Source of the DNA: Actinomycetota bacterium
Lineage (GTDB): Bacteria; Actinomycetota; Acidimicrobiia; Acidimicrobiales; Aldehydirespiratoraceae
Direction: 5' to 3'
Length of the DNA: 64,000 nucleotides
Assembly: GCA_029979265.1 (NCBI GenBank)
Contig: JAPOHW010000006.1
Span: forward strand, 1-64,000
Shown piece by piece: positions 8,683 to 19,300 of the stretch (its first letter is position 1; every line of letters starts with the position of its first letter). Position numbers and translations under genes: made by a program. The notes under the pieces are model-generated. The model searched no databases and had not been told where the DNA came from. It worked only from the letters and a program-made list of their open reading frames with translations.

Positions 8683-9597
8683 TCAGAAGTACCAGGGGAA
8701 GGCAGACCAGTCCGGCTCGCGCTTTTCGAGGAAGGCATCGCGTCCCTCGACCGCCTCGTCGGTCATGTATGCCAACCGAGTGGCCTCACCGGCGAACACC
8801 TGCTGACCCATCAAGCCGTCATCGATGAGGTTCATCGCGAACTTCGCCATTCGCTGCCCGGTGGGACTCTTTGCATTGATCTCGGCCGCCCACTCGAGCG
8901 CCACCTTCTCAAGGTCGGCATGGGGGACGACGGCGTTCACCATCCCCATCTCGAGCGCTTCGCGTGCTGTGTAGTTGCGTCCCAGGAAGAAGATCTCTCG
9001 CGCTCGTTTCTGCCCGATCTGCCGGGCGAGGTAGGCGGAGCCATAGCCGCCATCGAAGCTCGCAACATCGGTGTCGGTTTGTTTGAAGATTGCATGCTCC
9101 TCACTGGCGAGGGTCAAGTCGCACGTCACGTGCAAACTGTGCCCGCCGCCAACCGCCCAGCCGGGAACGACCGCAATCACGATCTTGGGCATCGTCCGAA
9201 TCAAACGTTGGACCTCGAGAATGTGCAGTCGACCGGAACGGGCGGCGTCGACAGTGTCTGCAGTTTCGCCGTCGGCGTACTGATAACCCGACCGACCGCG
9301 AATGCGTTGATCGCCACCCGAACAGAACGCCCACCCTCCGTCCTTGGGCGAGGGACCGTTGCCGGTGATGAGGACGCAGCCCACGTCCGGAGTCATCCGA
9401 GCGTGGTCGAGACAGCGGTAGAGCTCGTCGACTGTGGCAGGTCGAAAGGCGTTGCGCACCTCGGGCCGATCGAACGCAATGCGAACGGTACCCTGTTCGT
9501 TTGCGCGGTGGTAGGTCAGGTCGTGCAGTTCGCCGACCGCTGTGACGGGGGACCACCGCTCGGGCTCGAAGATCGGGGAGATCGAAGCGTCGGACAT
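8683..9597 (-). CDS. menB: 1,4-dihydroxy-2-naphthoyl-CoA synthase
   Basis: The crotonase-fold enzyme closes the second ring of the menaquinone nucleus from succinylbenzoyl-CoA. The 304 residues show the MenB-specific stretch GWAFCSGGDQRIRG, the oxyanion-hole segment PGWAVGGGHSLHV, the active-site region TDVASFDGGYGSAYLARQIG, and the typical C-terminus FPWYF. Length and signatures separate it from other enoyl-CoA hydratases. It lies between an APH-like kinase gene (ten bases upstream) and the pseudouridine synthase gene (ten bases downstream); neither looks functionally linked. No other men biosynthesis gene is in view apart from the possible MenJ-like flavoprotein. Confidence 0.96.
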   Translation of the reverse strand: MSDASISPIFEPERWSPVTAVGELHDLTYHRANEQGTVRIAFDRPEVRNAFRPATVDELYRCLDHARMTPDVGCVLITGNGPSPKDGGWAFCSGGDQRIRGRSGYQYADGETADTVDAARSGRLHILEVQRLIRTMPKIVIAVVPGWAVGGGHSLHVTCDLTLASEEHAIFKQTDTDVASFDGGYGSAYLARQIGQKRAREIFFLGRNYTAREALEMGMVNAVVPHADLEKVALEWAAEINAKSPTGQRMAKFAMNLIDDGLMGQQVFAGEATRLAYMTDEAVEGRDAFLEKREPDWSAFPWYF

Positions 9598-9604
9598 GCG
9601 GCCG

Positions 9605-9610
9605 AGACTA
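9605..9610 (-). promoter_or_regulatory. Minus-10 hexamer of menB (leaderless)
   Basis: TAGTCT on the minus strand ends seven bases before the ATG at 9597. It overlaps the stop region of the upstream kinase gene, giving menB its own promoter inside a tight gene row. Confidence 0.5.
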
Positions 9611-10780
9611 GGCCGGAATGTGGCGTACCCGAGCGTCGAGCCGTTCGATCCAGCGTTCGATCAGCTCACGGCCGCGTTCGTCTCCGAACTCGAGGTCATC
9701 GACGCCGAGCGGCATGCCTTCCAGCAAGACCATGAGACAGTCGTCGTAGTCGCTGCGCAGCTGCTCGAGTGAGTAGCCGGTCACGCCGCTGGCGAGCAGG
9801 CACTGGTGGTAGCGCGCAATGAGGTCGTCGATGTCGGACTCGGCCGTGGCTGCTGCAAGGGACCCGGTCAGGAAGTAGCAGAGGTCGTACACCGCAGGAC
9901 CAGGGGTGGACGTCTGCCAGTCGATCACGCAGGCGAGTTGTTCGTCGTCGTCGAAGAACAGGTTGTCGAGCCGGAAGTCCACATGGAGCAGGCACTGCGG
10001 CGGCTCGGTGTACAACCGCCGGCGCCGTGCGATCCCGGTCCGTTTCACCGCACGCAACAGATCGATCGTGTGTGGTGAAAGCAGATGACCCATCTGCTCG
10101 ATGAACCGCTTGTAGCTGTTGCGATAGCCGGCGTGCAGAATCCGCGTGATCACGATGGGGCTTTGGAGATAGGGCTCGTCGGGCAGGTCCGTCACCCCCC
10201 ACGATGCGGCATGAAAGCGCGCCAGCGTCTCGAGCACGCCGGCAGCCACCTCGATGGACGCACCGGCGACCTGATCACCCACCGTTGCCGATGCGCCGAG
10301 GTCCTCGAGCAACAGCACCGTCGGCGGGACGTCGGCGTTCGATGCCGCTCGTCGAACCAGTATTCGCAGCAGCCAGAGGGGGAGCTTCTCCGCCTTGCGC
10401 ATCTGTTCGAGGATTGCCGGCTCCTCGCCAGTCTCTTCGTAGATGGCGGCGTAGACCTTTGGCACAGGAATGGGCAGGTCGGGCAACAGGTCGGCATAGA
10501 CGCGGACTTCGCGTTGATACACGCCGAGTGAACGCCCACGGGCTCGGTTGTGGGCCACCTGTGTCGGGATCTTGGCGATCAACGTTGCGGGACCAGGCTC
10601 ACCGTCGTACCCAACGGTCAGGCGGGCCAGTTCCCCCATGAAGCCCTCGCCCTGGCCGAGGACCTCATGGGTGACGGACGTGGCGGTGGTCGACGCCGGG
10701 ATGAAACCACCGTGGCGCAGCACGTGGGTCAGCCATTCGGGTGTGAAACCGGCCATGGTCGTCGGTGTCGACTCTCTCAT
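9608..10780 (-). CDS. Phosphotransferase, aminoglycoside/ecdysteroid-kinase-like
   Basis: The 390-residue protein has a protein-kinase-like fold. The nucleotide-loop region is in GQGEGFMGELARL, the catalytic loop is CLLHVDFRLDNLFF (HxDxxxxN with the catalytic Asp), and the metal site is CVIDWQT. The PVPKVYA segment and overall length resemble the EcKinase/CHK-like group more than antibiotic-resistance enzymes. It probably phosphorylates a small hydroxylated metabolite, but the substrate is unknown and I do not infer drug resistance. It lies 17 bases downstream of the LCP gene and 10 upstream of menB. Confidence 0.75.
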   Translation of the reverse strand: MRESTPTTMAGFTPEWLTHVLRHGGFIPASTTATSVTHEVLGQGEGFMGELARLTVGYDGEPGPATLIAKIPTQVAHNRARGRSLGVYQREVRVYADLLPDLPIPVPKVYAAIYEETGEEPAILEQMRKAEKLPLWLLRILVRRAASNADVPPTVLLLEDLGASATVGDQVAGASIEVAAGVLETLARFHAASWGVTDLPDEPYLQSPIVITRILHAGYRNSYKRFIEQMGHLLSPHTIDLLRAVKRTGIARRRRLYTEPPQCLLHVDFRLDNLFFDDDEQLACVIDWQTSTPGPAVYDLCYFLTGSLAAATAESDIDDLIARYHQCLLASGVTGYSLEQLRSDYDDCLMVLLEGMPLGVDDLEFGDERGRELIERWIERLDARVRHIPA

Positions 10781-10787
10781 CTCGTCG

Positions 10788-10793
10788 ACCGTA
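10788..10793 (-). promoter_or_regulatory. Minus-10 hexamer of the phosphotransferase gene (leaderless)
   Basis: TACGGT on the minus strand ends seven bases before the ATG at 10780. There is no Shine-Dalgarno sequence. Confidence 0.55.
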
Positions 10794-10797
10794 GTGT

Positions 10798-11835
10798 TCA
10801 GCCCCGAAAGTCGGCCAGCACAGTGTCGCTCTCGGGCGTGAGGACGAGCACATCCTGCCCGGACGAGGTGATGTAGCGGGCGGTGGGAACGGTGGCGGTG
10901 AGTGGCCGAGCCCCTCGGAGCGCCAGCCCGAGCGTCGCCGCGTCACGCGCCGTCATTGTGTCATCGACCGTAAGCGTGCCGGCCACTGCCCGGAGGGTGC
11001 CGAGCAGGACGAACGGGTTGCGCTCGGTCCCAAGCGCATCCATGAGCGCAGCGAGAAAGCGCTGCTGGCGCCGGACGCGTCCCAAATCGGCGGTCGGGTC
11101 GGTGACGGCGTCTCCGTCGATCAGTTCGGTGTAACGCCGGGAACGCACGTACGCGAGTGCGGCCGAGCCGTCGAGGCGTACGGGCCCGGCGGCATCGATC
11201 GCAAGCCCGGAACGTGCGTCGAACGCAGGATGGGCGAAGTCGACGGTGACACCGCCGAGCGCATCGACGAGTGCGAGAAAGCCGGCCAGATCGACCTCGA
11301 GATAGTGATCGATGCCGATACCGAGTTCTCCCTGCACCGTCTCGACGAGCGCGGTCGGCCCACCCAGCGCAAGGGCGGCGTTGATGCGATTCGAAGCTCC
11401 GCCGGCGAGCGGCACAAAGAGGTCGCGCGGGATGGCGAGGAGTGACACACGATCACCCTCGAGTCGAAGAACAGCGATCGTGTCGGTGCGTTCGCCCTCC
11501 ACCGCCGGCCCGAAGATCACGTTGGCATTCTCGATATCGGCGGCAACACCGGAGCGAGCGTCGGTCCCCACGATCAAGTAGTTCGTCCCGGAGGAAGCAC
11601 CGACCATGGTCGAGGCAAGGTCGGCACGCGCCACGCCGCTCCACGCGAGATGAGCGGCGACGGCAAACCCTGCGGCAGGTACGGCCAACAGCAGGGCCAG
11701 CAACACAAGCACTCTCCGCCATCGGCGCCGCCGTGACGGGTCAGCTGCCTCCTGCATCGAGTCGCCCGCTCGGAGGCGACCCGACGCCGAGGACGAGACG
11801 TGGATCGAGCGGGGATCAGGGGGAAGATCCGACAT
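10798..11835 (-). CDS. LytR-CpsA-Psr (LCP) family protein
   Basis: LCP proteins attach polymers such as arabinogalactan or teichoic acids to peptidoglycan on the outer face of the membrane. The 345-residue protein has an Arg-rich cytoplasmic N-terminus, one membrane helix (about residues 41-63), and an LCP domain with RTDTIAVLRL, LLAIPRDLFVPL, NRINAALALGG and GRVRRQQRFLAAL. The Asp and Arg residues that bind the polyprenyl-pyrophosphate substrate are present. It is divergent from a secreted M23 peptidase with 95 bases between, an envelope-related pair. Confidence 0.9.
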   Translation of the reverse strand: MSDLPPDPRSIHVSSSASGRLRAGDSMQEAADPSRRRRWRRVLVLLALLLAVPAAGFAVAAHLAWSGVARADLASTMVGASSGTNYLIVGTDARSGVAADIENANVIFGPAVEGERTDTIAVLRLEGDRVSLLAIPRDLFVPLAGGASNRINAALALGGPTALVETVQGELGIGIDHYLEVDLAGFLALVDALGGVTVDFAHPAFDARSGLAIDAAGPVRLDGSAALAYVRSRRYTELIDGDAVTDPTADLGRVRRQQRFLAALMDALGTERNPFVLLGTLRAVAGTLTVDDTMTARDAATLGLALRGARPLTATVPTARYITSSGQDVLVLTPESDTVLADFRG

Positions 11836-11930
11836 CCGACGCAGTCAAGCACGCCTCTGCGCTGCGGCAACGGCAGCTGTCACCACCTGGCACCGTCGTC
11901 TCACTAGCGTGCGGGGGCGGGCCCCTTGTT

Positions 11931-13085
11931 ATGCGTAGACCGTTCTCCCGTTCTCTCATCGTCGGTGCCGCTGTCACCGTGGCCGTGATGCTGCTGTTCT
12001 CCAGCGCTGGCGGGGCTGGCGACCTGAGTGACCTTCGTCGCCAGCGAGAAGCGTCTCGAGAGGCAGAGCAGGCAGCGCTCGAACAGATCGACCTGCTGCG
12101 GGCCGATGCCGAGGTCATCCGAGACACCCTGCTCGAGATTCAGGCGCTGGTGGATGCTCAGGTGGCGAGGGTCGAAGGGGCCCAGCAGGCGCTCGCTGCG
12201 GCAGAGGCGGAGGTCCGCGCACGCCAGCAGTTGGCCGTGGATGCCGAGTCTGCCATCGAGGCGACCATCGCCCAGATACGGGTGCGAGCGGTCGACGCCT
12301 ATGTGGGGACCGGTGAGAGCGGCTTGGAGGCGTGGCTGGCCGATGGCGATGTGAATCAGACGGCAATTCGCATTGCGATGCTCGACTTCACTGCCGGCAA
12401 TGAACGCGATCTGCTCGACGATCTCCGAGCGCATCGGTCGGCCCGAGAGATCAATGTGGCGTTCGGCGAAGCAGCGAAACAGGAAGCCGATCGACTCCGA
12501 GCCAGCCTCGAGGACGAACTCGCCGTGTTGCAGGAGCAGCGGGCGCTGCAACTCGACGTGCAGGCCGAGCTCGCTTCCCGGATCGATGCATGGTTGCTGG
12601 AGGCCGACGAGCGGGCCCAGGCCAGCGAGGAGTTCACCGCGCTGATCCGCGCCGAGACTGCGGCCGCCACGGGGCTGCGGCCCGGCTCGGCATCGCTCGA
12701 GGGGTTCATCATGCCCACGGCCGGCCGGATCGGCTCGGCGTTCGGACCGCGGCTGCATCCGATCTTCGGGACGGTGCGCGAGCACACGGGTGTCGACATC
12801 GGGTCGAGAACCGGCAACCCGATCTGGGCCTCGAAGGATGGTCGAGTCATCTTTGCGGGATGGAAAAGCGGCTACGGCAACACCGTCGTGATGGTGCATG
12901 GCGATGGCACGGTGACGACGCTGTACGCCCACATGTCGGTGATTCGGGCGAGAGTCGGCGATGTGGTCGACCAGGGTGAGCTCGTCGGCGAGATCGGAAG
13001 TACTGGCTTCAGTACCGGACCGCACCTCCATTTCGAGGTGCGGGTCAACGGGATCCCCAAGGATCCGGTCGCGTTTTTGCCCTAG
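11931..13085 (+). CDS. Secreted M23 (LytM) peptidase with coiled-coil
   Basis: The 384-residue protein starts with a signal peptide or anchor (about residues 1-30) and continues with long Glu/Ala/Arg-rich coiled coils (about 32-250). It ends with a LytM/M23 domain with the zinc ligands in REHTGVDIGS (HxxxD) and GPHLHFEV (HxH). The layout matches EnvC/NlpD-like or RipA-partner cell-wall hydrolases or activators. Because both zinc motifs are intact, it is probably an active endopeptidase. ATG 11931 was chosen because the signal peptide starts there. TAGCGT lies 20 bases upstream and would give a short leader. Confidence 0.88.
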   Translation: MRRPFSRSLIVGAAVTVAVMLLFSSAGGAGDLSDLRRQREASREAEQAALEQIDLLRADAEVIRDTLLEIQALVDAQVARVEGAQQALAAAEAEVRARQQLAVDAESAIEATIAQIRVRAVDAYVGTGESGLEAWLADGDVNQTAIRIAMLDFTAGNERDLLDDLRAHRSAREINVAFGEAAKQEADRLRASLEDELAVLQEQRALQLDVQAELASRIDAWLLEADERAQASEEFTALIRAETAAATGLRPGSASLEGFIMPTAGRIGSAFGPRLHPIFGTVREHTGVDIGSRTGNPIWASKDGRVIFAGWKSGYGNTVVMVHGDGTVTTLYAHMSVIRARVGDVVDQGELVGEIGSTGFSTGPHLHFEVRVNGIPKDPVAFLP

Positions 13086-13119
13086 GTCTCAGCACACCGG
13101 CCGAGCGCTCGGGTACCGC

Positions 13120-13125
13120 TACGAT
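13120..13125 (+). promoter_or_regulatory. Minus-10 hexamer of DivIVA-domain gene
   Basis: TACGAT lies 18 bases before the ATG at 13144, and the Shine-Dalgarno AGGGAGGA lies between them. This is a leadered transcript, unlike most neighbours. Confidence 0.45.
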
Positions 13126-13143
13126 GACGACAAGGGAGGATCC

Positions 13144-13500
13144 ATGGCGCTTCGTGTGTTTGGAAAAGGCCAAGAGAAACCGGAGGACACGCCACCGCCG
13201 AAGAAGGCCTTTCGCCGACGCCTCTTGGGGTACCACCGAGAAGACGTCGACGAGATGTTGCTGCACCTCACGGCCTCGCTCACGTCGCTGGAGATTCGTC
13301 TGCAGGCAGCCGAATTCGCTGCAAAGCAAGAAGACCTCGTCCTTCGCGCCACTCGACGCAGCGTGGACGAGGTCTTGAAGCGGGCCGAGAAAGATGCCGA
13401 TGGCATCCGGTCCGCCGCCGAGTCCGACGCTGCGAGTCTGCTCGCCGAAGTGTTTGGTCCGTTACGAGATCGGACCGGACCCATGGCCACCAGACCCTGA
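13144..13500 (+). CDS. Small DivIVA-domain protein
   Basis: This 118-residue protein carries a DivIVA-type membrane-curvature motif (RRRLLGYHREDVDEMLLHL, residues 21-39) followed by a coiled coil to about residue 100. It lacks the long C-terminal coils of polar Wag31, so it is a shorter relative that could target the septum or poles or serve as an adaptor. The start is well supported: AGGGAGGA lies three bases before the ATG. It follows the M23 peptidase by 58 bases. Confidence 0.8.
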   Translation: MALRVFGKGQEKPEDTPPPKKAFRRRLLGYHREDVDEMLLHLTASLTSLEIRLQAAEFAAKQEDLVLRATRRSVDEVLKRAEKDADGIRSAAESDAASLLAEVFGPLRDRTGPMATRP

Positions 13501-13529
13501 TTCGGCCCGAGTCCGGCCTCGAGAGCAGC

Positions 13530-13535
13530 TAGATT
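13530..13535 (+). promoter_or_regulatory. Minus-10 hexamer of PfkB kinase gene (leaderless)
   Basis: TAGATT ends seven bases before the ATG at 13543 and no Shine-Dalgarno sequence is present. Confidence 0.55.
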
Positions 13536-13542
13536 TTTGCCG

Positions 13543-14400
13543 ATGCTGTTGGCGGTTGGCGACCTCGTCGAAGAGATCCTCGTCCAACTGAAAGAGGCAC
13601 CCGTCCAAGGCCAGGACACACAGGTGCGCAGTGCCCGGATTCGCGGCGGATCGGCAGCCAATGTGGCCGCAATCGATGCCGAGATGGGCGGCACCCCGCG
13701 CCTGGTGTGCCAGGTCGGCGACGACGCAGTCGGCTACCTCCTTGCCGAGGACGTCCGCTCCCGGGGCGTCCACGTCGAGGTCCACCACGCCGGAGCAACC
13801 GGCGTCATCGTCACCACCGTGGGGCTGGGCGTGCGCAGTCGGCTGGTCGATCGCGGCGCCTCGCGGGGCCCGACGACCCTCGGCGATCTCGACCTCGACG
13901 GGATTACACAGCTGTACCTGGCGGCATCGGCATTCACCGAGGACCCGCTCGCCAGCGCGATCGAGGGCCTGCTGGCCTCGGTCACCGAGCGTCGGATTCC
14001 GATCGTCGTGAGCGGTCCGTCGACGGCCGATCTCGAACTCCTCGGGGTCGATGCGTTCATGGAACTGATCCGCACCATCCGACCGGATGCAGTCGTGCTG
14101 AACCGGGCTGAGCACAACGCCGTCGGATGCCAGCCTCGCCAAGCACTCGCCGGGGCGAGAACGACGGTGGTCACGGCCGGTGCTCGGCCGACCCTGGTGC
14201 TGGAAACGTCGGGAGAGGCGGAATCGGTTCCGGTGGCGCCGGTGACCACGATCCGCGACCGAACCGGGGTGGGCGACGGCTTTCTCGCCGGGTTCCTGGC
14301 GTCGCGGCGGACCGGGGCTGATGCGGTTGCGGCCTGCCACGCCGGACACCGAGTCGCAGCGCGGGTGCTGCAGCACCTCGGGCCGACCACGGTCCGCTAG
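13543..14400 (+). CDS. PfkB-family carbohydrate/nucleoside kinase
   Basis: The 285-residue ribokinase-fold protein has PfkB signature 1 (RIRGGSAANVAAIDAEMGG, about residues 34-52) and signature 2 with the catalytic Asp in RTGVGDGFLAGF (near 245). The usual DTxGAGD is RTGVGD. The phosphoryl acceptor (ribose, fructose, adenosine or another sugar) cannot be assigned. I used ATG 13543 because of the promoter. Its TAG stop overlaps the TAG stop of the convergent J-domain gene within CTAG at 14397-14400. Confidence 0.85.
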   Translation: MLLAVGDLVEEILVQLKEAPVQGQDTQVRSARIRGGSAANVAAIDAEMGGTPRLVCQVGDDAVGYLLAEDVRSRGVHVEVHHAGATGVIVTTVGLGVRSRLVDRGASRGPTTLGDLDLDGITQLYLAASAFTEDPLASAIEGLLASVTERRIPIVVSGPSTADLELLGVDAFMELIRTIRPDAVVLNRAEHNAVGCQPRQALAGARTTVVTAGARPTLVLETSGEAESVPVAPVTTIRDRTGVGDGFLAGFLASRRTGADAVAACHAGHRVAARVLQHLGPTTVR

Positions 14401-14936
14401 GAAGGCCTTCCCGTTCGGCGCCGATACCGGCCCATCAGTTCGCTCACGACTTCGTGGATTGGTGGGGCTGGTGCGATTCCGAGACGGTCGAGCGTAAAGG
14501 CGACCGGGACGCCGTCATGATCGGCGTTGTCGAGTTCGACATGCACCGCAAGCTGGCCCACACCTGGCGGTTCGCCCACGACGACTTCCATCAGGCCCGA
14601 GGTCGGATCCACGAACACCACCTCACCGATCTCGTGCGCTGCGTCGGCGAGGCGGAGCAGGACGTCGACGGGATCATCGTGGTCGAGCACCTCGCGCGGG
14701 GTCGCTGGAGCGTGCCGAGCGACCGGTGCACGCTGTGGTTCCTGGAGCGGCACGGAGCCGTCGCTCGTCGCCGCACGGAGCGTCTCGAATGCTCGGTTCA
14801 CCTCTGCGGCCAGCGTCGGGTCCCCACCCGCGTCAGGATGGGCGTGTCGGATGGCCGAACGGTACGCCACCCGGATCTCCGCCCACGACGGTGAGCCGGA
14901 CAGTCCGAGCACGACCATCGCAGCGCGGGAATCCAC
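14397..14936 (-). CDS. J-domain (DnaJ-like) protein
   Basis: The 179-residue protein begins with a J domain: MVVLGLSGSPSWAEIRVAYR, then AIRHAHPDAGGD with the HPD tripeptide that stimulates Hsp70 ATPase. There is no Gly/Phe region, zinc finger or DnaJ C-terminal domain; residues 85-179 are a separate region I do not recognise (EVVFVDPTSGLMEVVVGE). It is probably a specialised DnaK co-chaperone. GTG 14936 has AACAAT six bases upstream; GTG 14942 and an ATG at 15002 are alternatives. Confidence 0.75.
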   Translation of the reverse strand: MDSRAAMVVLGLSGSPSWAEIRVAYRSAIRHAHPDAGGDPTLAAEVNRAFETLRAATSDGSVPLQEPQRAPVARHAPATPREVLDHDDPVDVLLRLADAAHEIGEVVFVDPTSGLMEVVVGEPPGVGQLAVHVELDNADHDGVPVAFTLDRLGIAPAPPIHEVVSELMGRYRRRTGRPS

Positions 14937-15085
14937 CCGCACATTGTTCCAAAGACCGGCGGCATCGGCACCACCGGCGGCGAAGCAGCGACTGACGCTC
15001 ACTCCCTGCGGTCTTGTTCGGGAGGCGCACGTGCACGCCGATCAGGCGTTGGGGGACTGCCATGGCAGCGAATATGGGCAGATGC

Positions 15086-15114
15086 TTGTTGCCGGACCCG
15101 CTTGTCGGTAGCGT
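15086..15114 (+). promoter_or_regulatory. Probable hppA promoter
   Basis: TTGTTG (15086-15091), 17 bases, then TAGCGT (15109-15114): a sigma-70-type pair. Transcription would start near 15122 and give a leader of about 30 bases that includes the Shine-Dalgarno AGGAG. Confidence 0.5.
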
Positions 15115-15151
15115 CCCATGGTCTGTTTCACGGGTTACGACAGGAGAAAAC

Positions 15152-17233
<2,082 letters not shown>

Positions 17234-17248
17234 GGTCTGTCGATCGCA

Positions 17249-17284
17249 GCTGGTGAGGGGCCCCGACCGGGTCTCCTCACCAGC
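17249..17284 (+). terminator. Hairpin after hppA
   Basis: Perfect 10-base arms (GCTGGTGAGG / CCTCACCAGC) flank a 16-base GC-rich loop, 15 bases after the hppA stop. There is no U-run, as is common in actinobacteria. It overlaps the region just upstream of the cyclo-ligase gene. Confidence 0.6.
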
Positions 17285-17318
17285 GCCCTGGCTCGACCGC
17301 GGCCCCTGGGATCTTGGC

Positions 17319-17939
17319 ATGACCGGACTCGCCGATCGGCGCACGGCCCTTCGTCGTCAGCTGCGCGAGCGCCGCGCCTCCCTCGCCGATGGCGAGCGAC
17401 ACGCAGCAGCGGTGGCCGTCATGGCTCAACTCGACGAGGTGCCGATCCTGAACCGTGCCGCAGTCGTGGCCGGCTACCGGGCAACCCGGGGTGAAGTCGA
17501 CATCGACACCACCCTGATCCGGCTTGGGGAGCAAGGCGCAGTGGTCACGGTTCCCCGCGTTGTGGGGGAGCGCTTGGAGTTCATCCCCTGGAGTCCTGCG
17601 ACGGAGTCCACCATCGGGAACTTCGGGATCGAGGAACCGAAGGATGGCGCGTCGGTTCCCTTCGAGCGTCACGTGGTCGTCCTGACCCCGCTTGTCGCCT
17701 TCGATCGCACGGGGAAACGCCTCGGCCAGGGCGGGGGCTTCTACGACCGGATGATGGGTGAGATCGGCGCGAGCCGGCCGCTGATGATCGGGATCGCTTA
17801 CAGCTTTCAGGAGGTCGAGCAGGTACCCGTCGAACCATGGGATCAACCACTCGATGCGGTTGTCACGCCGCACGAGCTGATCGACTGTCGGGGCTCGCTG
17901 TCCGATCTCTCGGATCAAGACCCCCATTCGGCCCGCTGA
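17319..17939 (+). CDS. 5-formyltetrahydrofolate cyclo-ligase family protein
   Basis: The 206-residue protein matches MTHFS, which converts 5-formyl-THF to 5,10-methenyl-THF using ATP. Visible features are the N-terminal RRQLRERRASL helix, the GEVDIDTTL strand, FIPW, and the ATP/metal motif GKRLGQGGGFYDRMM. It ends DAVVTPHELI, as usual. I chose ATG 17319, where homology starts. It precedes trkA by 17 bases but there is no obvious functional link. Confidence 0.9.
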   Translation: MTGLADRRTALRRQLRERRASLADGERHAAAVAVMAQLDEVPILNRAAVVAGYRATRGEVDIDTTLIRLGEQGAVVTVPRVVGERLEFIPWSPATESTIGNFGIEEPKDGASVPFERHVVVLTPLVAFDRTGKRLGQGGGFYDRMMGEIGASRPLMIGIAYSFQEVEQVPVEPWDQPLDAVVTPHELIDCRGSLSDLSDQDPHSAR

Positions 17940-17956
17940 GCAGATAGAACTATCCC

Positions 17957-19300
17957 GTGCACGTGGTTGTAGTCGGAGCCGGCGAGGTCGGCTCGTACGT
18001 CGCCGATCGTCTCAGCCGGGAAGAGCACGACGTTGCGCTCGTCGATCTCGATGCCCGCAAGTTGCAGCGGCTCGAGGGCGAGCTCGACGTGTTGATCGTG
18101 GCCGGAAGCGGCACGCACCCCACCACGCTGGCAAAGGCGGGGATTGAGCACACCGAGTTGCTCGTCGCCGTGACTGCGAACGACGAGGTGAACCTGATCT
18201 CGTCGATGCTTGCCAAATCGCTCGGCGTACCACAGACGATCGTCCGCATCGAGGCGGCCGACCTCCGCAGCAACTCCGCAGCGGACGTCCGATCGGCCTC
18301 CGGTGCTGATCTGTTCATCGACCCTGACGCAGAGGCGGCCCAAGAGATCCTCGAGTTGTTCGATTTCCCCGGCGCGGACGAAGTCGCCCACATGGTCAAC
18401 GACGAGGTACTCGTGATCGGCGCACGACTCCCAACCGATGCTCCGCTCGTGGATCGCACCCTTGGCGAGATCGGCACGGAGTTCGAACCCGACTGGGATT
18501 TCATGGTGGCAGCCATCGGCCGCGACAACGAGACGATCATTCCCCGTCGAGATCACCGGCTTCGCAGCGGCGATCATGTCCGCATCGTCGCCAAACGGAC
18601 TGCGGGAAAGCTCGTCGGTGAGTTGCTCGGCCTCGGTCGCTCGGCGCCGAAACGCGTCATGTTGTTGGGTGGTGGCCGCACCGCGCAGATCCTCGCCGAA
18701 AGCCTCACGATCCGTGGTGTTCACGTTGTTATCGTCGAACGCGATCCTGCTCGGGCGCGTGAGCTGGCCGAGCAACTCGAGAACTGTCTGGTGCTCGAGG
18801 GTGACATCACCGACGACGGCCTCCTCGAGGAGGCCGACATCGCTCGGTTCGAGATGGTCGTTGCGCTCACCGGCGAGGACGACGCCAACATCCTTGCGTG
18901 CCTGTACGCGAAAGCCAGAGGGGCACAGGAGACGGTGGCGGTGCTCCATCGCCTGGCCTTGCTCCCGCTCGTGGAGGGGGCAGGCGTCGACGTGGCCCTG
19001 TCTCCACGGACCGCCACCGCAAACGGTGTCCTCCGATTCGTGCGCGGGGGTGTCGCAGCTGTTGCCACCTTCCTTCACGGTGATGCCGAGATCCTCGAAC
19101 TCGAGGTGGCAGAACACAGTCCGGCGGACGGCGCGTTGATCAACGAGCTCGGCCTGCCCAAGGACGCATTGATCGCTGCCTTCGTGCGTGATGGCAACGC
19201 CCAGATCGGGCGCGCAAAAAGCCGGCTGCGCGCCCATGACCATGTCGTCGTCGTAGCCATGCCCGGTGCCGTCGACGAGGTCCACGGCGTTCTCGGGTGA
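17957..19300 (+). CDS. trkA: Trk potassium uptake regulator TrkA
   Basis: The 447-residue cytosolic protein has two RCK (TrkA-N plus TrkA-C) repeats. The first nucleotide-binding fold starts VVVVGAGEVGSYVADRL and ends with the acidic VDLDARK. The second starts LLGGGRTAQILAESL with IVERDPAR. Such double-RCK proteins form rings that gate TrkH in response to ATP/ADP or NAD(H). The start GTG 17957 has TAGAAC six bases upstream. The stop overlaps the start of the next gene (GTGA at 19297-19300), so trkA and trkH are translationally coupled. Confidence 0.95.
   Translation: MHVVVVGAGEVGSYVADRLSREEHDVALVDLDARKLQRLEGELDVLIVAGSGTHPTTLAKAGIEHTELLVAVTANDEVNLISSMLAKSLGVPQTIVRIEAADLRSNSAADVRSASGADLFIDPDAEAAQEILELFDFPGADEVAHMVNDEVLVIGARLPTDAPLVDRTLGEIGTEFEPDWDFMVAAIGRDNETIIPRRDHRLRSGDHVRIVAKRTAGKLVGELLGLGRSAPKRVMLLGGGRTAQILAESLTIRGVHVVIVERDPARARELAEQLENCLVLEGDITDDGLLEEADIARFEMVVALTGEDDANILACLYAKARGAQETVAVLHRLALLPLVEGAGVDVALSPRTATANGVLRFVRGGVAAVATFLHGDAEILELEVAEHSPADGALINELGLPKDALIAAFVRDGNAQIGRAKSRLRAHDHVVVVAMPGAVDEVHGVLG

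Noticed and set aside
9608-10780. Aminoglycoside resistance gene
   Set aside because: The kinase motifs are shared by many metabolite kinases, the gene sits in a core housekeeping row, and nothing points to antibiotics.
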